Below are positions 25,242 to 33,852 of a stretch of DNA of 64,000 bases, one piece after another; the stretch's first letter is position 1; every line of letters starts with the position of its first letter. Origin of the DNA: Solirubrobacterales bacterium. Its GTDB lineage: Bacteria > Actinomycetota > Thermoleophilia > Solirubrobacterales > 70-9. Where the stretch lies: positions 62,001 to 126,000 of the forward strand of contig JAJNAZ010000007.1 of NCBI GenBank assembly GCA_021155855.1, written 5' to 3'. Below the pieces are notes generated by a model, which made no database searches, was not told the DNA's origin, and saw nothing but the letters and a program-made list of their open reading frames with translations. Made by a program: the position numbers and the translations under genes.

Positions 25242-26156
25242 ATGCCCGCCGCCGCGACGGCCACGCCCGACAAGATCAAGGACGCCAACACGCGCTACCA
25301 CGACGCCGCGGCCGCCACCTACGACGCCAAGTGGGGGATCGACTACGGCAGCGTCGGCCAAGGTCAGGTGCGGGCGAAGCTGGCCAAGGCGCTCGGCGAG
25401 CCGCCCAATCCCTTCGGTGAGGCGCTCGAGATCGGCGCCGGCACCGGCTACTTCTCGCTCAACCTGCTCCAGCTCGGGCTGATCGGACGGTCGACCGCGA
25501 CCGACATCTCGCCCGGGATGCTGGAGACGCTGGCGGCGCGCGCGGTCGCGCTCGGGCTCGAGGCCGAGGCCGTGGTCGCCGAGGCCGAGCGGCTTCCATT
25601 CGGTGACCGCAGCTTCGATCTCGTCTTCGGACACGCCGTCCTCCACCACATACCGGACCTGCGGCGCGCGTTCGGCGAGTTTTACCGCGTGCTGCGACCC
25701 GGTGGCGTGATCGCCTTTTGCGGCGAGCCCTCCCGACACGGCGACCGGATCGCCGCGCTACCGAAACGTGTCGGCCTGCTCGCCGCGCCGATCTGGCGGC
25801 GAGCGGTCGGCGCCTCGGCCGCCGGCCCGTCCATCAATGGCCCGGGTGACGACCACGAGCTCGAATTTGAGGTCGACGTGCACGCCTTCGCCCCGGACGA
25901 GCTCCGCGAGCTGCTCCGCGCCGCCGGGTTCGGCGAGGCGCGCCTGCAAGGCGAGGAGCTGCTCGCCAGCGCGCATGGCTGGCTCGTGCGAACACTCGAG
26001 GCGACCGCCGAGCCCGCCGAGGTCCCGAACGGTTGGCGCAACTTCGCCTTTCGCAGTTACATGACCCTGCAGCGCGTCGACGCCGACCTGCTCGAGCCCC
26101 GTCTGCCGCCGGAGCTGTTCTACAACCTCGTCCTCAGCGCCCGGCGGCCCGGCTGA
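25242..26156 (+). CDS. Class I SAM-dependent methyltransferase
   Basis: About 304 residues. It opens with NTRYHDAAAATYDAKWGIDY, then motif I ALEIGAGTGYFSLNLLQ (about 65-80), TATDISPGMLETL, and LVFGHAVLHHIPDLRRAF followed by VLRPGGVIAFCGEP. This is the UbiE/Methyltransf-11 group, acting on small molecules or lipids. The C-terminal 60 residues contain FAFRSYMTLQRVDADLLEPRLP, not assigned to a motif. Divergent from the glucan operon, sharing its promoter; a joint function is suggested but not shown. ATG at 25242 is fixed by TACTAT 8 bases upstream. Confidence 0.92.
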   Translation: MPAAATATPDKIKDANTRYHDAAAATYDAKWGIDYGSVGQGQVRAKLAKALGEPPNPFGEALEIGAGTGYFSLNLLQLGLIGRSTATDISPGMLETLAARAVALGLEAEAVVAEAERLPFGDRSFDLVFGHAVLHHIPDLRRAFGEFYRVLRPGGVIAFCGEPSRHGDRIAALPKRVGLLAAPIWRRAVGASAAGPSINGPGDDHELEFEVDVHAFAPDELRELLRAAGFGEARLQGEELLASAHGWLVRTLEATAEPAEVPNGWRNFAFRSYMTLQRVDADLLEPRLPPELFYNLVLSARRPG

Positions 26157-26175
26157 TGAGCGCGGCGCCGGCCCA

Positions 26176-27912
26176 CTATCCGAAGGTGAACGCGTAGCCC
26201 GAGATCCCGGGCTCGAACGCCAGCTCGAGGGTGTGGCGACCGGCCCGCGGCAGATCGACGAGCCGGTAGAGCCGCTGCCCGCGGACCGTCACCCGGGCCG
26301 AGCCGACGTCCTCGCCGGCATCGCCCGCGGCGATCGGCTCGCCGTCGAGCAGCAGCTCGAACGAGCGCGGGCCGCGCGCGGAGCCGAGCACCAGGAACAC
26401 CCGCCGGGCCTGGAAGCTGAGCGAGATCGCCGCCCGACCGGCGGCGGTCGCCGACTGGCGATCCACCTCCCAGCGCCCGTCGAGCGCGAACTCGTTCAGG
26501 CCCAGCGCGCCGGGTGCGGGCGCGTCGTAGCCTCGCGTTCCCGCCACCGGAGCTTCGACCCAGCCAGCGGCGCGGTCGGTCCCGAGGTAGGTCTCGGGGG
26601 TGCGCAGCGCGGGGTCGATGCGCTCGGTAGTCGCGCTCGCGCCGCGCCCCAGCCGCTCGTCGCCCGCCTCGGCGAGCAGCGAGCGGATCGCCGCCTCGGT
26701 CTCCTGGTATGCGCCCTCGCCGAAATGGACGAAGCGGATTTCGCCGTCGGCGTCGATCAGGTACTTCGCCGGCCAGTAACGATTCGCGAACGCGTTCCAG
26801 GTGCCGAGCTCGTTGTCCTGGACCACCGGATAGTGGATCCCGTGACGCTCGATCGCTGCCGCGACGTTGCCCGCGTCCTTCTCGAACGCGAACTCGGGCG
26901 CGTGCACGCCGACCACCGTGAGCCCGTCGTCGCGGTACTCGGAGTCCCACGCGGTCAGGTACGGCAGCGTGCGGATGCAGTTGATGCAGGTGTAGGTCCA
27001 GAAGTCGATCAGCACGACGCGGTCCTCGGCGGCGAGCCCGGCGATCGAGAGCGGCTCGTCGCGCTCGGTGTTGAACCACTCGCCCGTGGCGACGAAGTCC
27101 GGCGCCTGTCCGTAGGAGGGCAGCTCGGTCCCGGCGGCGGCCTCCGCCACGCCGCCCTCGGCGGCGCCGTGGGCGCCGCTGACCGCCGCCAGCTGGTCGG
27201 CCACCGACTCGCTTTGCTCGAGCTCGCCGCTCGGGTTGACGAGCACCGAGGGCAGATCGTCGGCGATCGCGTTCTGGAACTCGAGATCGAGCTCTGCGGT
27301 CATCGCCAGGGCGACGGCGACCATCGCGGCTCCCGTCGCTGCCTGGACCCAGGCCCGGTAGGGACTCAGGCGATCGGCAACCCGCCGGCCGCCCAGCATC
27401 AGCAGGTAGAGCACGGCCCCCGAGCCGACGGCGTAGGCGAGCGCGACCGCCAGCTTGCCGGCGGTGAAGTCCTGCGCCGCGGAGACCGTGATCACCCCGG
27501 CGAGGATCGGCCCGGCGCAGGGTGTGTAGACGAAGCCGAGGCTCGCCCCGAGCACGAGGCCGGAGCCGAACCCGTCGCCGCCCACGCGGGCGGGACCGGG
27601 AGCGATCCGGCTTCCCCAGGACTCGATCCGACCGCCGAGGCCCGGGACGAGCAACGAGATCCCGAACACCAGCAGGGTGACGATCGCCAGCGTGCGCACG
27701 AGGTCGTCCGGCAGCCCGAGGGCGTCGATCACGTAGACGAGGGCGACGGTGGCGAAGGTGAATGCCGCCACCAGCCCGGTGACGACGCCGAGCGGCCGGC
27801 GGCGGCCGCCGGTGACCCCGGCTCCGAGCACCGCGGGCAGCACCGGGAGCACGCACGGTGAGAGCGCCGTCGCGGCGCCGGCGACGAGCGCGAACAGCAT
27901 CAGCAGTGCCAC
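26176..27912 (-). CDS. CcdA-thioredoxin fusion (DipZ-like thiol-disulfide transporter)
   Basis: A 578-residue membrane protein in three parts. Residues 1-210 form a CcdA/DsbD-beta domain with C20 (LSPCVLPVLPAVLG) and C132 (VYTPCAGPILAG), which carries reducing power across the membrane. Residues about 265-420 form an exported TlpA-like thioredoxin with the redox pair C309/C312 in FWTYTCINCIRTLPYL. Residues about 430-578 form a beta-rich domain as in mycobacterial DipZ. It would reduce extracytoplasmic disulfides. GTG at 27912 opens the first membrane helix. Redox residues are all present. Confidence 0.93.
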   Translation of the reverse strand: MALLMLFALVAGAATALSPCVLPVLPAVLGAGVTGGRRRPLGVVTGLVAAFTFATVALVYVIDALGLPDDLVRTLAIVTLLVFGISLLVPGLGGRIESWGSRIAPGPARVGGDGFGSGLVLGASLGFVYTPCAGPILAGVITVSAAQDFTAGKLAVALAYAVGSGAVLYLLMLGGRRVADRLSPYRAWVQAATGAAMVAVALAMTAELDLEFQNAIADDLPSVLVNPSGELEQSESVADQLAAVSGAHGAAEGGVAEAAAGTELPSYGQAPDFVATGEWFNTERDEPLSIAGLAAEDRVVLIDFWTYTCINCIRTLPYLTAWDSEYRDDGLTVVGVHAPEFAFEKDAGNVAAAIERHGIHYPVVQDNELGTWNAFANRYWPAKYLIDADGEIRFVHFGEGAYQETEAAIRSLLAEAGDERLGRGASATTERIDPALRTPETYLGTDRAAGWVEAPVAGTRGYDAPAPGALGLNEFALDGRWEVDRQSATAAGRAAISLSFQARRVFLVLGSARGPRSFELLLDGEPIAAGDAGEDVGSARVTVRGQRLYRLVDLPRAGRHTLELAFEPGISGYAFTFG

Positions 27913-28028
27913 GTTTCGCAGCGTCGCGGGCGCCCCTTAAGGATTGCTCAACGCGTGGGGCGCGACCGGGTCGGCGCCGCCCTCCTGCTGACGGCGCTGT
28001 AGCGCCCGCACGCTCATACAATCCCGGC

Positions 28029-28676
28029 ATGGACGGCGACGCGCTCGAGCTGCCGATCTTCGAGCTCCCGCTCGTGCTGCTGCCGGGCGAGCTACTCCCG
28101 CTCCACATCTTCGAGGAGCGCTACAAGCGCATGATCGACCGCTGCCTCGACCAGGGCGAGCCGTTCGGGATCGTGTTTCGCGATTCGGAAGGCGGCGCTC
28201 GCCGGGTCGGGTGCGAGGCTCGGGTGACCGAGGTCACCGAGCGCTTCGACGACGGCCGCCTCAACATCGTCGTCACGGGAGAGCGCCCGTTCAAGGTCCT
28301 CGACCGCTTCGAGGCCTCCGACTTCCCGGCCGGCGAGGTCGAGCCGGTCGAGGTTCGCGCGGAGGACAGCGAGGCGGAGCCACAGGAGAGCGACGGGGCG
28401 AGCACCGCCCGCCACGCCTTCGCCGAGCTGGTCGAGCGAGTCGGCGGCGAGGAGCCCGATCGAGCCGCGCTCGAGGCGCTCGACGCCTACGGCATCGCCG
28501 CGCGCGTCGAGCTCCCGGCCGATACCAAGCAGCGGCTGCTGGAGTTGCGCTCCGAGCCGGAGCGCATGGACGTCCTCGCGCGGGCCCTCGGCGCGCTCGT
28601 CGACACGGTCGCCCGCTCGCGCGAGATCGCCGAGCGCGCGCGCATGAACGGCAAGGTCGTCGTCGGGGATCTCTAG
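28029..28676 (+). CDS. LON substrate-binding-domain protein without protease
   Basis: 215 residues consisting only of the Lon N-terminal domain (PF02190 type): ELPIFELPLVLLPGELLPLHIFEERYK, then MIDRCLDQGEPFGIVF and GRLNIVVTGERPFKVL. No AAA+ or Ser-Lys protease domain follows. Free-standing LON proteins are widespread in actinobacteria and thought to bind unfolded proteins; the function is open. TACAAT ends 6 bases before the ATG, supporting a leaderless start. Its TAG shares CTAG with the stop of the convergent gamma-glutamyltransferase gene. Confidence 0.92.
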   Translation: MDGDALELPIFELPLVLLPGELLPLHIFEERYKRMIDRCLDQGEPFGIVFRDSEGGARRVGCEARVTEVTERFDDGRLNIVVTGERPFKVLDRFEASDFPAGEVEPVEVRAEDSEAEPQESDGASTARHAFAELVERVGGEEPDRAALEALDAYGIAARVELPADTKQRLLELRSEPERMDVLARALGALVDTVARSREIAERARMNGKVVVGDL

Positions 28677-30178
28677 GCCACGGCGACGGCCCCGCCACGG
28701 CGGGGATCGCCGGCGCCGTGGAGGTCGCTTGTGCCCGGGTCGCGGGCGACCGCGTGGACGCCGCCGAAGAAGACGTTCAGCGCGGGCCAGCGAACCACCT
28801 CGTAACCCCGCCGCTCGAGCGCCGCGAGCGCCTCGGCGTCGATCCCTGGCTCTGCCTGCACCGCACCGGCCTCGAAATGGACCCGAGGCGCGACCACGGC
28901 CTTGGCGACCTCGAGCCCACCATCGACGAGGCGGAGGATCGTTTGCACGATCGCCGAGCGGATCCGGTTCGAGCCGCCGCTGCCGAGGCCGGCCTCGAGC
29001 TCGCCGTCGTGCAGCACCACGGTCGGCGACATCATCGACGGCATCCGCCGGCCCTCGATATGGCGGTGGAACCCGTGCGGGTTGAGGTCCTCCTCACCGA
29101 GCATGTTGTTGACGTGGATCCCGGTTCCGGGCACGATCAGGCCCGAGCCGGTGCCGTTGGAGCAGGTGACGCTGGCGCAGCGCCCGGCGGCGTCGACCGC
29201 GGTGATGTGGGTGGTCGAGCCGAGTCGGTCGGCGGCGGCTCGCAGGCGGGCGGCGTCGAGGAACTCGTCGGCGAAGCCCGGCTCGTAGAGACCGTCGAGA
29301 AACTCCTCGGTCCGCGCCTCTTGAGCCGCCTCCATGACCGCGACGAGCTGCTCGGTGCCGATCGAGTCGCGCCGGTCGAGCAGGTCGAGCGCGAACGCGA
29401 TCAGGATGCCGCCGGACGAGGGCGGCGGGTTGGTGAGCACCTCACGGTCGCGGAAGCGGGCCGGCACCGGCTGGCGAGCGATCGGCTCGTAGTTCGAGAG
29501 ATCCGCACGGCCGAGGCTGCCGCCGCGTTCGAGCACCAGGTCGGACACCGCCGCGGCGACCTCACCCCGATAGAACGGCGCCGATCCGTCGCTGCCGAGG
29601 CGCTCGAGCCCGTCGCCCAGGTCCTCGAAGACGAACTCATCGCCCTCGGCCAGCAGCCTGCCGTCGGGGGCGTAGACCGTCGCCGCCTCCGGGTAATGGG
29701 TCAGGATCGGGGCCAGGATCGAGAGGAAGTACGCCTGCTCGGAGTTGACCGGATGGCCCTCGCGAGCGAGCCGCGCCGCCGGCGTCGTGAGCTCCGTGAG
29801 CGGCACCGACCCGAAGCGTCGCAGCGCCTCCTCGAGCCCGGCCGGGGTGCCGGGTACGCCGCAGGACGCGGCGCCTACGTGGAACACCTGCGCCGACTCG
29901 GGGGTGAAGTAGACCGGGATCGGTACCAGCTCGGCCCCGCGTTCGTTCCCGTCGACCCCCGGCACGGCGACGAAGAAGTCGAGCACCACGGTCTCATCGC
30001 CGGTGTGGACGAGCATGTAGCCGCCGGCGCCGAGCCCGGTCAGGGGGCTCTCGGTGACGAACGACGTCAGCACCGCCGCGACCGCCGCATCGACAGCATT
30101 GCCGCCCTCGCGCAGCACCCGAGCGCCCGCCTCCGCCGTCAGCGGGTGCCCTGCAGCGACCACGCCGCGCGAGCTCAT
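28673..30178 (-). CDS. Gamma-glutamyltransferase family protein
   Basis: A 501-residue Ntn-hydrolase precursor. It starts VAAGHPLTAEAGARVLREGGNAVDAAVAA, and the processing site is T322 in GSTTHITAVDAAG, followed by NNMLGEEDLNP, PSMMSPTVV and GLGSGGSNRIRSAI. The proenzyme should cleave itself before T322 into two subunits. No signal peptide is visible, so it is probably cytoplasmic, unlike periplasmic GGT. Substrates may be glutathione-like gamma-glutamyl compounds or other amides. TAGGCT ends 6 bases before the ATG. Confidence 0.93.
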   Translation of the reverse strand: MSSRGVVAAGHPLTAEAGARVLREGGNAVDAAVAAVLTSFVTESPLTGLGAGGYMLVHTGDETVVLDFFVAVPGVDGNERGAELVPIPVYFTPESAQVFHVGAASCGVPGTPAGLEEALRRFGSVPLTELTTPAARLAREGHPVNSEQAYFLSILAPILTHYPEAATVYAPDGRLLAEGDEFVFEDLGDGLERLGSDGSAPFYRGEVAAAVSDLVLERGGSLGRADLSNYEPIARQPVPARFRDREVLTNPPPSSGGILIAFALDLLDRRDSIGTEQLVAVMEAAQEARTEEFLDGLYEPGFADEFLDAARLRAAADRLGSTTHITAVDAAGRCASVTCSNGTGSGLIVPGTGIHVNNMLGEEDLNPHGFHRHIEGRRMPSMMSPTVVLHDGELEAGLGSGGSNRIRSAIVQTILRLVDGGLEVAKAVVAPRVHFEAGAVQAEPGIDAEALAALERRGYEVVRWPALNVFFGGVHAVARDPGTSDLHGAGDPRRGGAVAVA

Positions 30179-30217
30179 GGTGGCAGCCTAAGTCGACAGG
30201 CGGCGAGAACCGAGCGC

Positions 30218-31711
30218 TTACCTGCCGGGGACGTACTCGGGCACGTCGAGCTCGAGATCGCGAGGGCGCGACTCGAATCTCTTCGCGGTGCCCGCGCGGC
30301 GTTCGGCGGGGCGGCGGGTGGAGGTCGGCGCGGTGCCGATCGCGCGGCGCTCGCCGGTGGTCGAGCCGTCCGCGCGGCGTGCGCGTCCGTCAAAGCGGGT
30401 CGCGATCACCGTGATCCAGACCTCGTCGTTGACGGAGTCGTCGATGTTGGCGCCGAAGATGATGTTGGCCTCGGGATGCGCCGCGTCCTGGACCACCTTG
30501 GCCGCTTCGGAGACCTCGAGCAGGGAGAGGTCCGAGCCGCCGGTGATCGAGAGCAGGATCGAGCGCGCACCGTCGACCGAAGTCTCCAGCAGCGGCGAGG
30601 AGACCGCGCTGTCGGCCGCCCTGACGGCACGGTTGTCGCCCGACCCCATGCCGATGCCGAGCAACGCGTGTCCGGCGTCGCGCATCGTCGTCCGCACGTC
30701 GGCGAAGTCGAGGTTGATCATCCCCGGGAGCGTGATCAGCTCGGAGATGCCCTGCACGCCCTGGCGAAGCACGTCGTCGGCGACCTGGAACGCCTCCATC
30801 ATCGTCGTCGTCTTCGCGAGCACCGTCAGCAGCCGCTCGTTCGGAACCACGATCAGGGTGTCGACCTCGGAGCCGAGCGCCTCGATGCCGTCCTCGGCCT
30901 GCTTGCCGCGGCGAGAGCCCTCGAAGCGAAACGGCCTCGTGACGATGCCGACCGTGAGCGCGCCGACGTCGCGCGCGAGCCGCGCGATCACCGGGGTCGC
31001 GCCAGTGCCCGTGCCGCCGCCGGCGCCGGCGGTGACGAAGACCATGTCCGAGCCCTTGAGCAGGCGCTTGATCTTGTCCTGTTCCTCGAACGCCGCCTTG
31101 TAGCCGAGCTCGGGGTTGGAGCCGGCCCCGAGCCCGCGGGCCATGCCGCTGCCCAGGTGAACGGTGACGTCGGCGGTCGACTGCTGCAGCGACTGCAGGT
31201 CCGTGTTGATCGCCATGAACTCGACCCCCGGGATCCCGGCCTCGACCATGCGGTTGATCGCGTTCACCCCGGCGCCACCGACGCCGACGACGCGGATCAC
31301 CGGCGCGTGCGCCTGCGGCTCGGAGCCGCGGGAGATCGCACCCGCGTAGTGCGGCTCGTCGCGCCCGAAGGCGGGACCCTCGGCGTCGACCGTATCCTCG
31401 GAGAAGATCCGGCTGAGCCGCTCCGTGGCTCGTGGAGGCTCGTCCTCGACCCGGTACGCACGCACGCCCTCGGGGTCCTCGGGCTCGCGCGTCTGGTCGA
31501 ACGGAACGGTGGACTCGGACTGGCTCCGCGGCGGCGGAGCCGCCGGCTCGGCGGGCGGCGGCGAAGCCTGCTCCCCGATCACGCTCGTGTCGTCGTCGGC
31601 CGGGCGCTTCGAGCGCTCCGGGGCCTCCGGGGGATCGTCGGGGTCGACCGTTGAACGGAACAGGTCGGCGAGCGGGCCCTCGCGCATGCTGGCCCGCTTA
31701 CGACGCGCCAT
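30218..31711 (-). CDS. ftsZ: FtsZ with long disordered N-terminal extension
   Basis: A 497-residue cell-division GTPase. The tubulin-like core begins near residue 138 ([19 protein letters not shown]); the tubulin signature is GGGTGTG (231-237) and the catalytic T7 loop is [11 protein letters not shown] (333-343). The C-terminus [13 protein letters not shown] resembles the conserved tail peptide that binds FtsA or SepF. The first about 137 residues are acidic and proline-rich, with no known domain, whereas typical FtsZ cores start within 15 residues. The ATG lies 14 bases inside parA, after AGGAGG. No other dcw-cluster gene is nearby, so a second FtsZ elsewhere is possible. Confidence 0.93.
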   Translation of the reverse strand: MARRKRASMREGPLADLFRSTVDPDDPPEAPERSKRPADDDTSVIGEQASPPPAEPAAPPPRSQSESTVPFDQTREPEDPEGVRAYRVEDEPPRATERLSRIFSEDTVDAEGPAFGRDEPHYAGAISRGSEPQAHAPVIRVVGVGGAGVNAINRMVEAGIPGVEFMAINTDLQSLQQSTADVTVHLGSGMARGLGAGSNPELGYKAAFEEQDKIKRLLKGSDMVFVTAGAGGGTGTGATPVIARLARDVGALTVGIVTRPFRFEGSRRGKQAEDGIEALGSEVDTLIVVPNERLLTVLAKTTTMMEAFQVADDVLRQGVQGISELITLPGMINLDFADVRTTMRDAGHALLGIGMGSGDNRAVRAADSAVSSPLLETSVDGARSILLSITGGSDLSLLEVSEAAKVVQDAAHPEANIIFGANIDDSVNDEVWITVIATRFDGRARRADGSTTGERRAIGTAPTSTRRPAERRAGTAKRFESRPRDLELDVPEYVPGR

Positions 31712-32864
31712 TCGTCAAAACCTCCTGGGCCAGCGCCCGGTAGTAGTCGGCGGCGTTGCCCTTCGGATCGTACTTAAGGACGCTCGCGCCGCGAACCGGG
31801 GCCTCGGCGAACTTGATCGCCTTGCGGATGCGCGACTTGAACACGAGCTCGCCGAAGTTCTCCTCGAGAATCTCGACCGCCTCCTTCGCGTGCACGGTGC
31901 GAGAGTCGAGCATCGTCGGCAGGATGCCCTCGATCTTCACCCGCGGGTTGAGGTTCTCCTGGATCATCTCGAGCGTGTTCTGGAGCTGGAGCAGCCCGCG
32001 CATCGACAGATACTCGCACTGAACCGGGACGATCACCTTGTCCGATGCGGTGAGCGCGTTGATCGTCAACAGCCCGAGGCTCGGCGGGGTGTCGATGCAG
32101 ATGAAGTCGTAGTCGTCGGTTACCGCGGCCAGCGCCTTCTCGAGCGAGCGCTCGCGCCCAATCTGCATCGACATCGCGATCTCGGCGCCGGCGAGGTCGA
32201 TGGAGGAGACCGCGATGTCGATCTCGCGCTCCTCGATCACGTCGCGAATCGGGTCGTGATGGACGAGGACGTCGAACATCGACTTGTTGACCTTGTCCGG
32301 ATCGATGCCCTGACTCATCGTCAGGTTCCCTTGCGGGTCGAGGTCGACGCAGAGGACGTCGTGGCCCGACTCGGCGAAGGCGACCGCGAGGTTGAGCGTC
32401 GTCGTCGTCTTCGCCACGCCGCCCTTCTGGTTCGCGAACGAGATCACCTGAGCGCGTCGCTGAGGCTCCTCCGTCTCCTCGCCCGTCGCCGGTGGCGCCG
32501 GCTTGCGAGTCGGCTTGATCGCCTGGCTCGCGGTGATCCGCATCTCCTCGCTGGGCTCGGGCTCCGAGGGTGGATTGGCCGGGGCCCGCTCCGCGGCGCG
32601 CTCGGGCTTAGGCTCGGGATCCCGATTCTCGGCCGCGGGTCGCTCGGCCTCGCCCTCCTCGGCCGTCGCCTTCCCGGCGCTCGGGTCCCCGGCCGCCGGC
32701 TCGGCGGCCGGCTGCTCTGCGACCGGCCCCTCGTACGCCGGCTCCTCGAAGACCGGTTCGGGGGGCTCGGCCGCCGCCGCGGCGTCGTCCTCGTTCACCG
32801 GGGAGCCGTTCTGACCCGCCGGCCGATACTCATCTGAGCGCGTTCCGCGGTTGAAAAGTCCCAT
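31698..32864 (-). CDS. ParA-type ATPase with disordered N-terminal extension, upstream of ftsZ
   Basis: A 388-residue protein. Residues 1-137 are Ala/Pro/Glu-rich and probably disordered. The ATPase domain starts at [20 protein letters not shown] with the deviant Walker [10 protein letters not shown] (147-155), then [17 protein letters not shown] and [18 protein letters not shown]. This is a Soj/ParA-type MinD-superfamily ATPase. No parB is present. The 14-base overlap with ftsZ implies coupled synthesis and suggests a role in positioning division or segregation. The ATG at 32864 (MGLFNRG) is chosen over a longer frame that would run into the divergent ArsA gene. Confidence 0.92.
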   Translation of the reverse strand: MGLFNRGTRSDEYRPAGQNGSPVNEDDAAAAAEPPEPVFEEPAYEGPVAEQPAAEPAAGDPSAGKATAEEGEAERPAAENRDPEPKPERAAERAPANPPSEPEPSEEMRITASQAIKPTRKPAPPATGEETEEPQRRAQVISFANQKGGVAKTTTTLNLAVAFAESGHDVLCVDLDPQGNLTMSQGIDPDKVNKSMFDVLVHHDPIRDVIEEREIDIAVSSIDLAGAEIAMSMQIGRERSLEKALAAVTDDYDFICIDTPPSLGLLTINALTASDKVIVPVQCEYLSMRGLLQLQNTLEMIQENLNPRVKIEGILPTMLDSRTVHAKEAVEILEENFGELVFKSRIRKAIKFAEAPVRGASVLKYDPKGNAADYYRALAQEVLTNGAS

Positions 32865-32955
32865 ACGTTCGCGACTATTCGCACGCTGTAATGGCTTTCC
32901 TGCGTCTGCAAGTTGAAATGATCGGAGGATCGGCGGGCTCCTCGACAAGCGGCTG

Positions 32956-33852
32956 GTGATCGTCACCGGCAAGGGCGGCGTCGGCAAGTCGACGGTGTCC
33001 CTCGCCCTTGCCCTCGCCGCCGCGCGGCAGGGCAAGCGGACGGTCCTCTGTGAGGTCGCCGCCCAGGAGCGTCTCTCGCACGTCTTTCACCGTGCCGAGG
33101 TCGGCTTCCACGAGGTCGAGATGGCCGAGAACCTGTGGGTGATCTCGATCGATCCGGACGAGTCGATGCGGGAATACGTGCTGCTGCAGCTGAAGGTGAA
33201 GGCGATGCGCGACCTGCTCTTCCGCTCCCGGATCTTCACCTACCTCGCCGCCGCGACCCCGGGGCTGAAGGAGCTGGTCACGATCGGCAAGATCTGGGAG
33301 CTGGCGCTCGACGACCGCAAGGTCAAGCAGGGGCGCAGTTACGACCTCGTGATCGTCGACGCCCCGGCCACCGGGCACGGCGTCGGCTTTCTGCAGACGC
33401 CGCGCACGTTCGCCAACGTCGCCCGGGTCGGGCCGATACGCCAGCAGGCCGAGATCCTCGACCGCTTCATCCACGACCCGAAGCGGACGGGGGTCGCGGT
33501 CGTCGCCCTGCCCGAGGAGATGCCGGTCAACGAGACGGTCAAGCTCGAGCGCGATCTCGGATCCGAGGTCGGCGTCGAGGTGGAGCGGATCTATTGCAAC
33601 GGGCTGTACCCCGAGCGCTTCGACGACGACGAGGCCGAGCGGCTGGCCGAGCTCGCCGCCGAGCGCGGGGGGCCGGGCCGCGCCGCCTGTCGTGCCGCGG
33701 TCTCGGAGAGCCGCCGAGCGCGAGCGCAGCGGGAACAGCTCGCCCGGCTCGAGGAGCTCACCGAGGCGCCGGTGACGACGCTGCCGTTCTTGTTCGAGCC
33801 CGAGCTCGGAGTCGAACAGATCGCCGCGCTCGCCGCGGGGGTGGACCGCTGA
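32956..33852 (+). CDS. Get3/ArsA-family ATPase, first of tandem pair (Rv3679-like)
   Basis: About 298 residues. VIVTGKGGVGKSTVSLALAL holds the deviant Walker A with the intradimer signature lysine (GKGGVGKS), followed by LVIVDAPATGHGVGFLQTP as the switch II region. This is the ArsA/Get3 superfamily; the arsenite-binding cysteines are lacking, so arsenic transport is unlikely. The GTG at 32956 begins directly at the first strand. It overlaps the TGA of a 13-codon frame (32919-32959), preceded by no clear ribosome site. Its stop shares a base with the start of the second ATPase. The pair mirrors Mycobacterium Rv3679/Rv3680. The start is less certain than the family. Confidence 0.88.
   Translation: MIVTGKGGVGKSTVSLALALAAARQGKRTVLCEVAAQERLSHVFHRAEVGFHEVEMAENLWVISIDPDESMREYVLLQLKVKAMRDLLFRSRIFTYLAAATPGLKELVTIGKIWELALDDRKVKQGRSYDLVIVDAPATGHGVGFLQTPRTFANVARVGPIRQQAEILDRFIHDPKRTGVAVVALPEEMPVNETVKLERDLGSEVGVEVERIYCNGLYPERFDDDEAERLAELAAERGGPGRAACRAAVSESRRARAQREQLARLEELTEAPVTTLPFLFEPELGVEQIAALAAGVDR

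Noticed and set aside
28211..31654. 1147-codon open frame on the plus strand
   Set aside because: Antisense shadow of the gamma-glutamyltransferase and ftsZ genes. No start signal and no recognisable domain.
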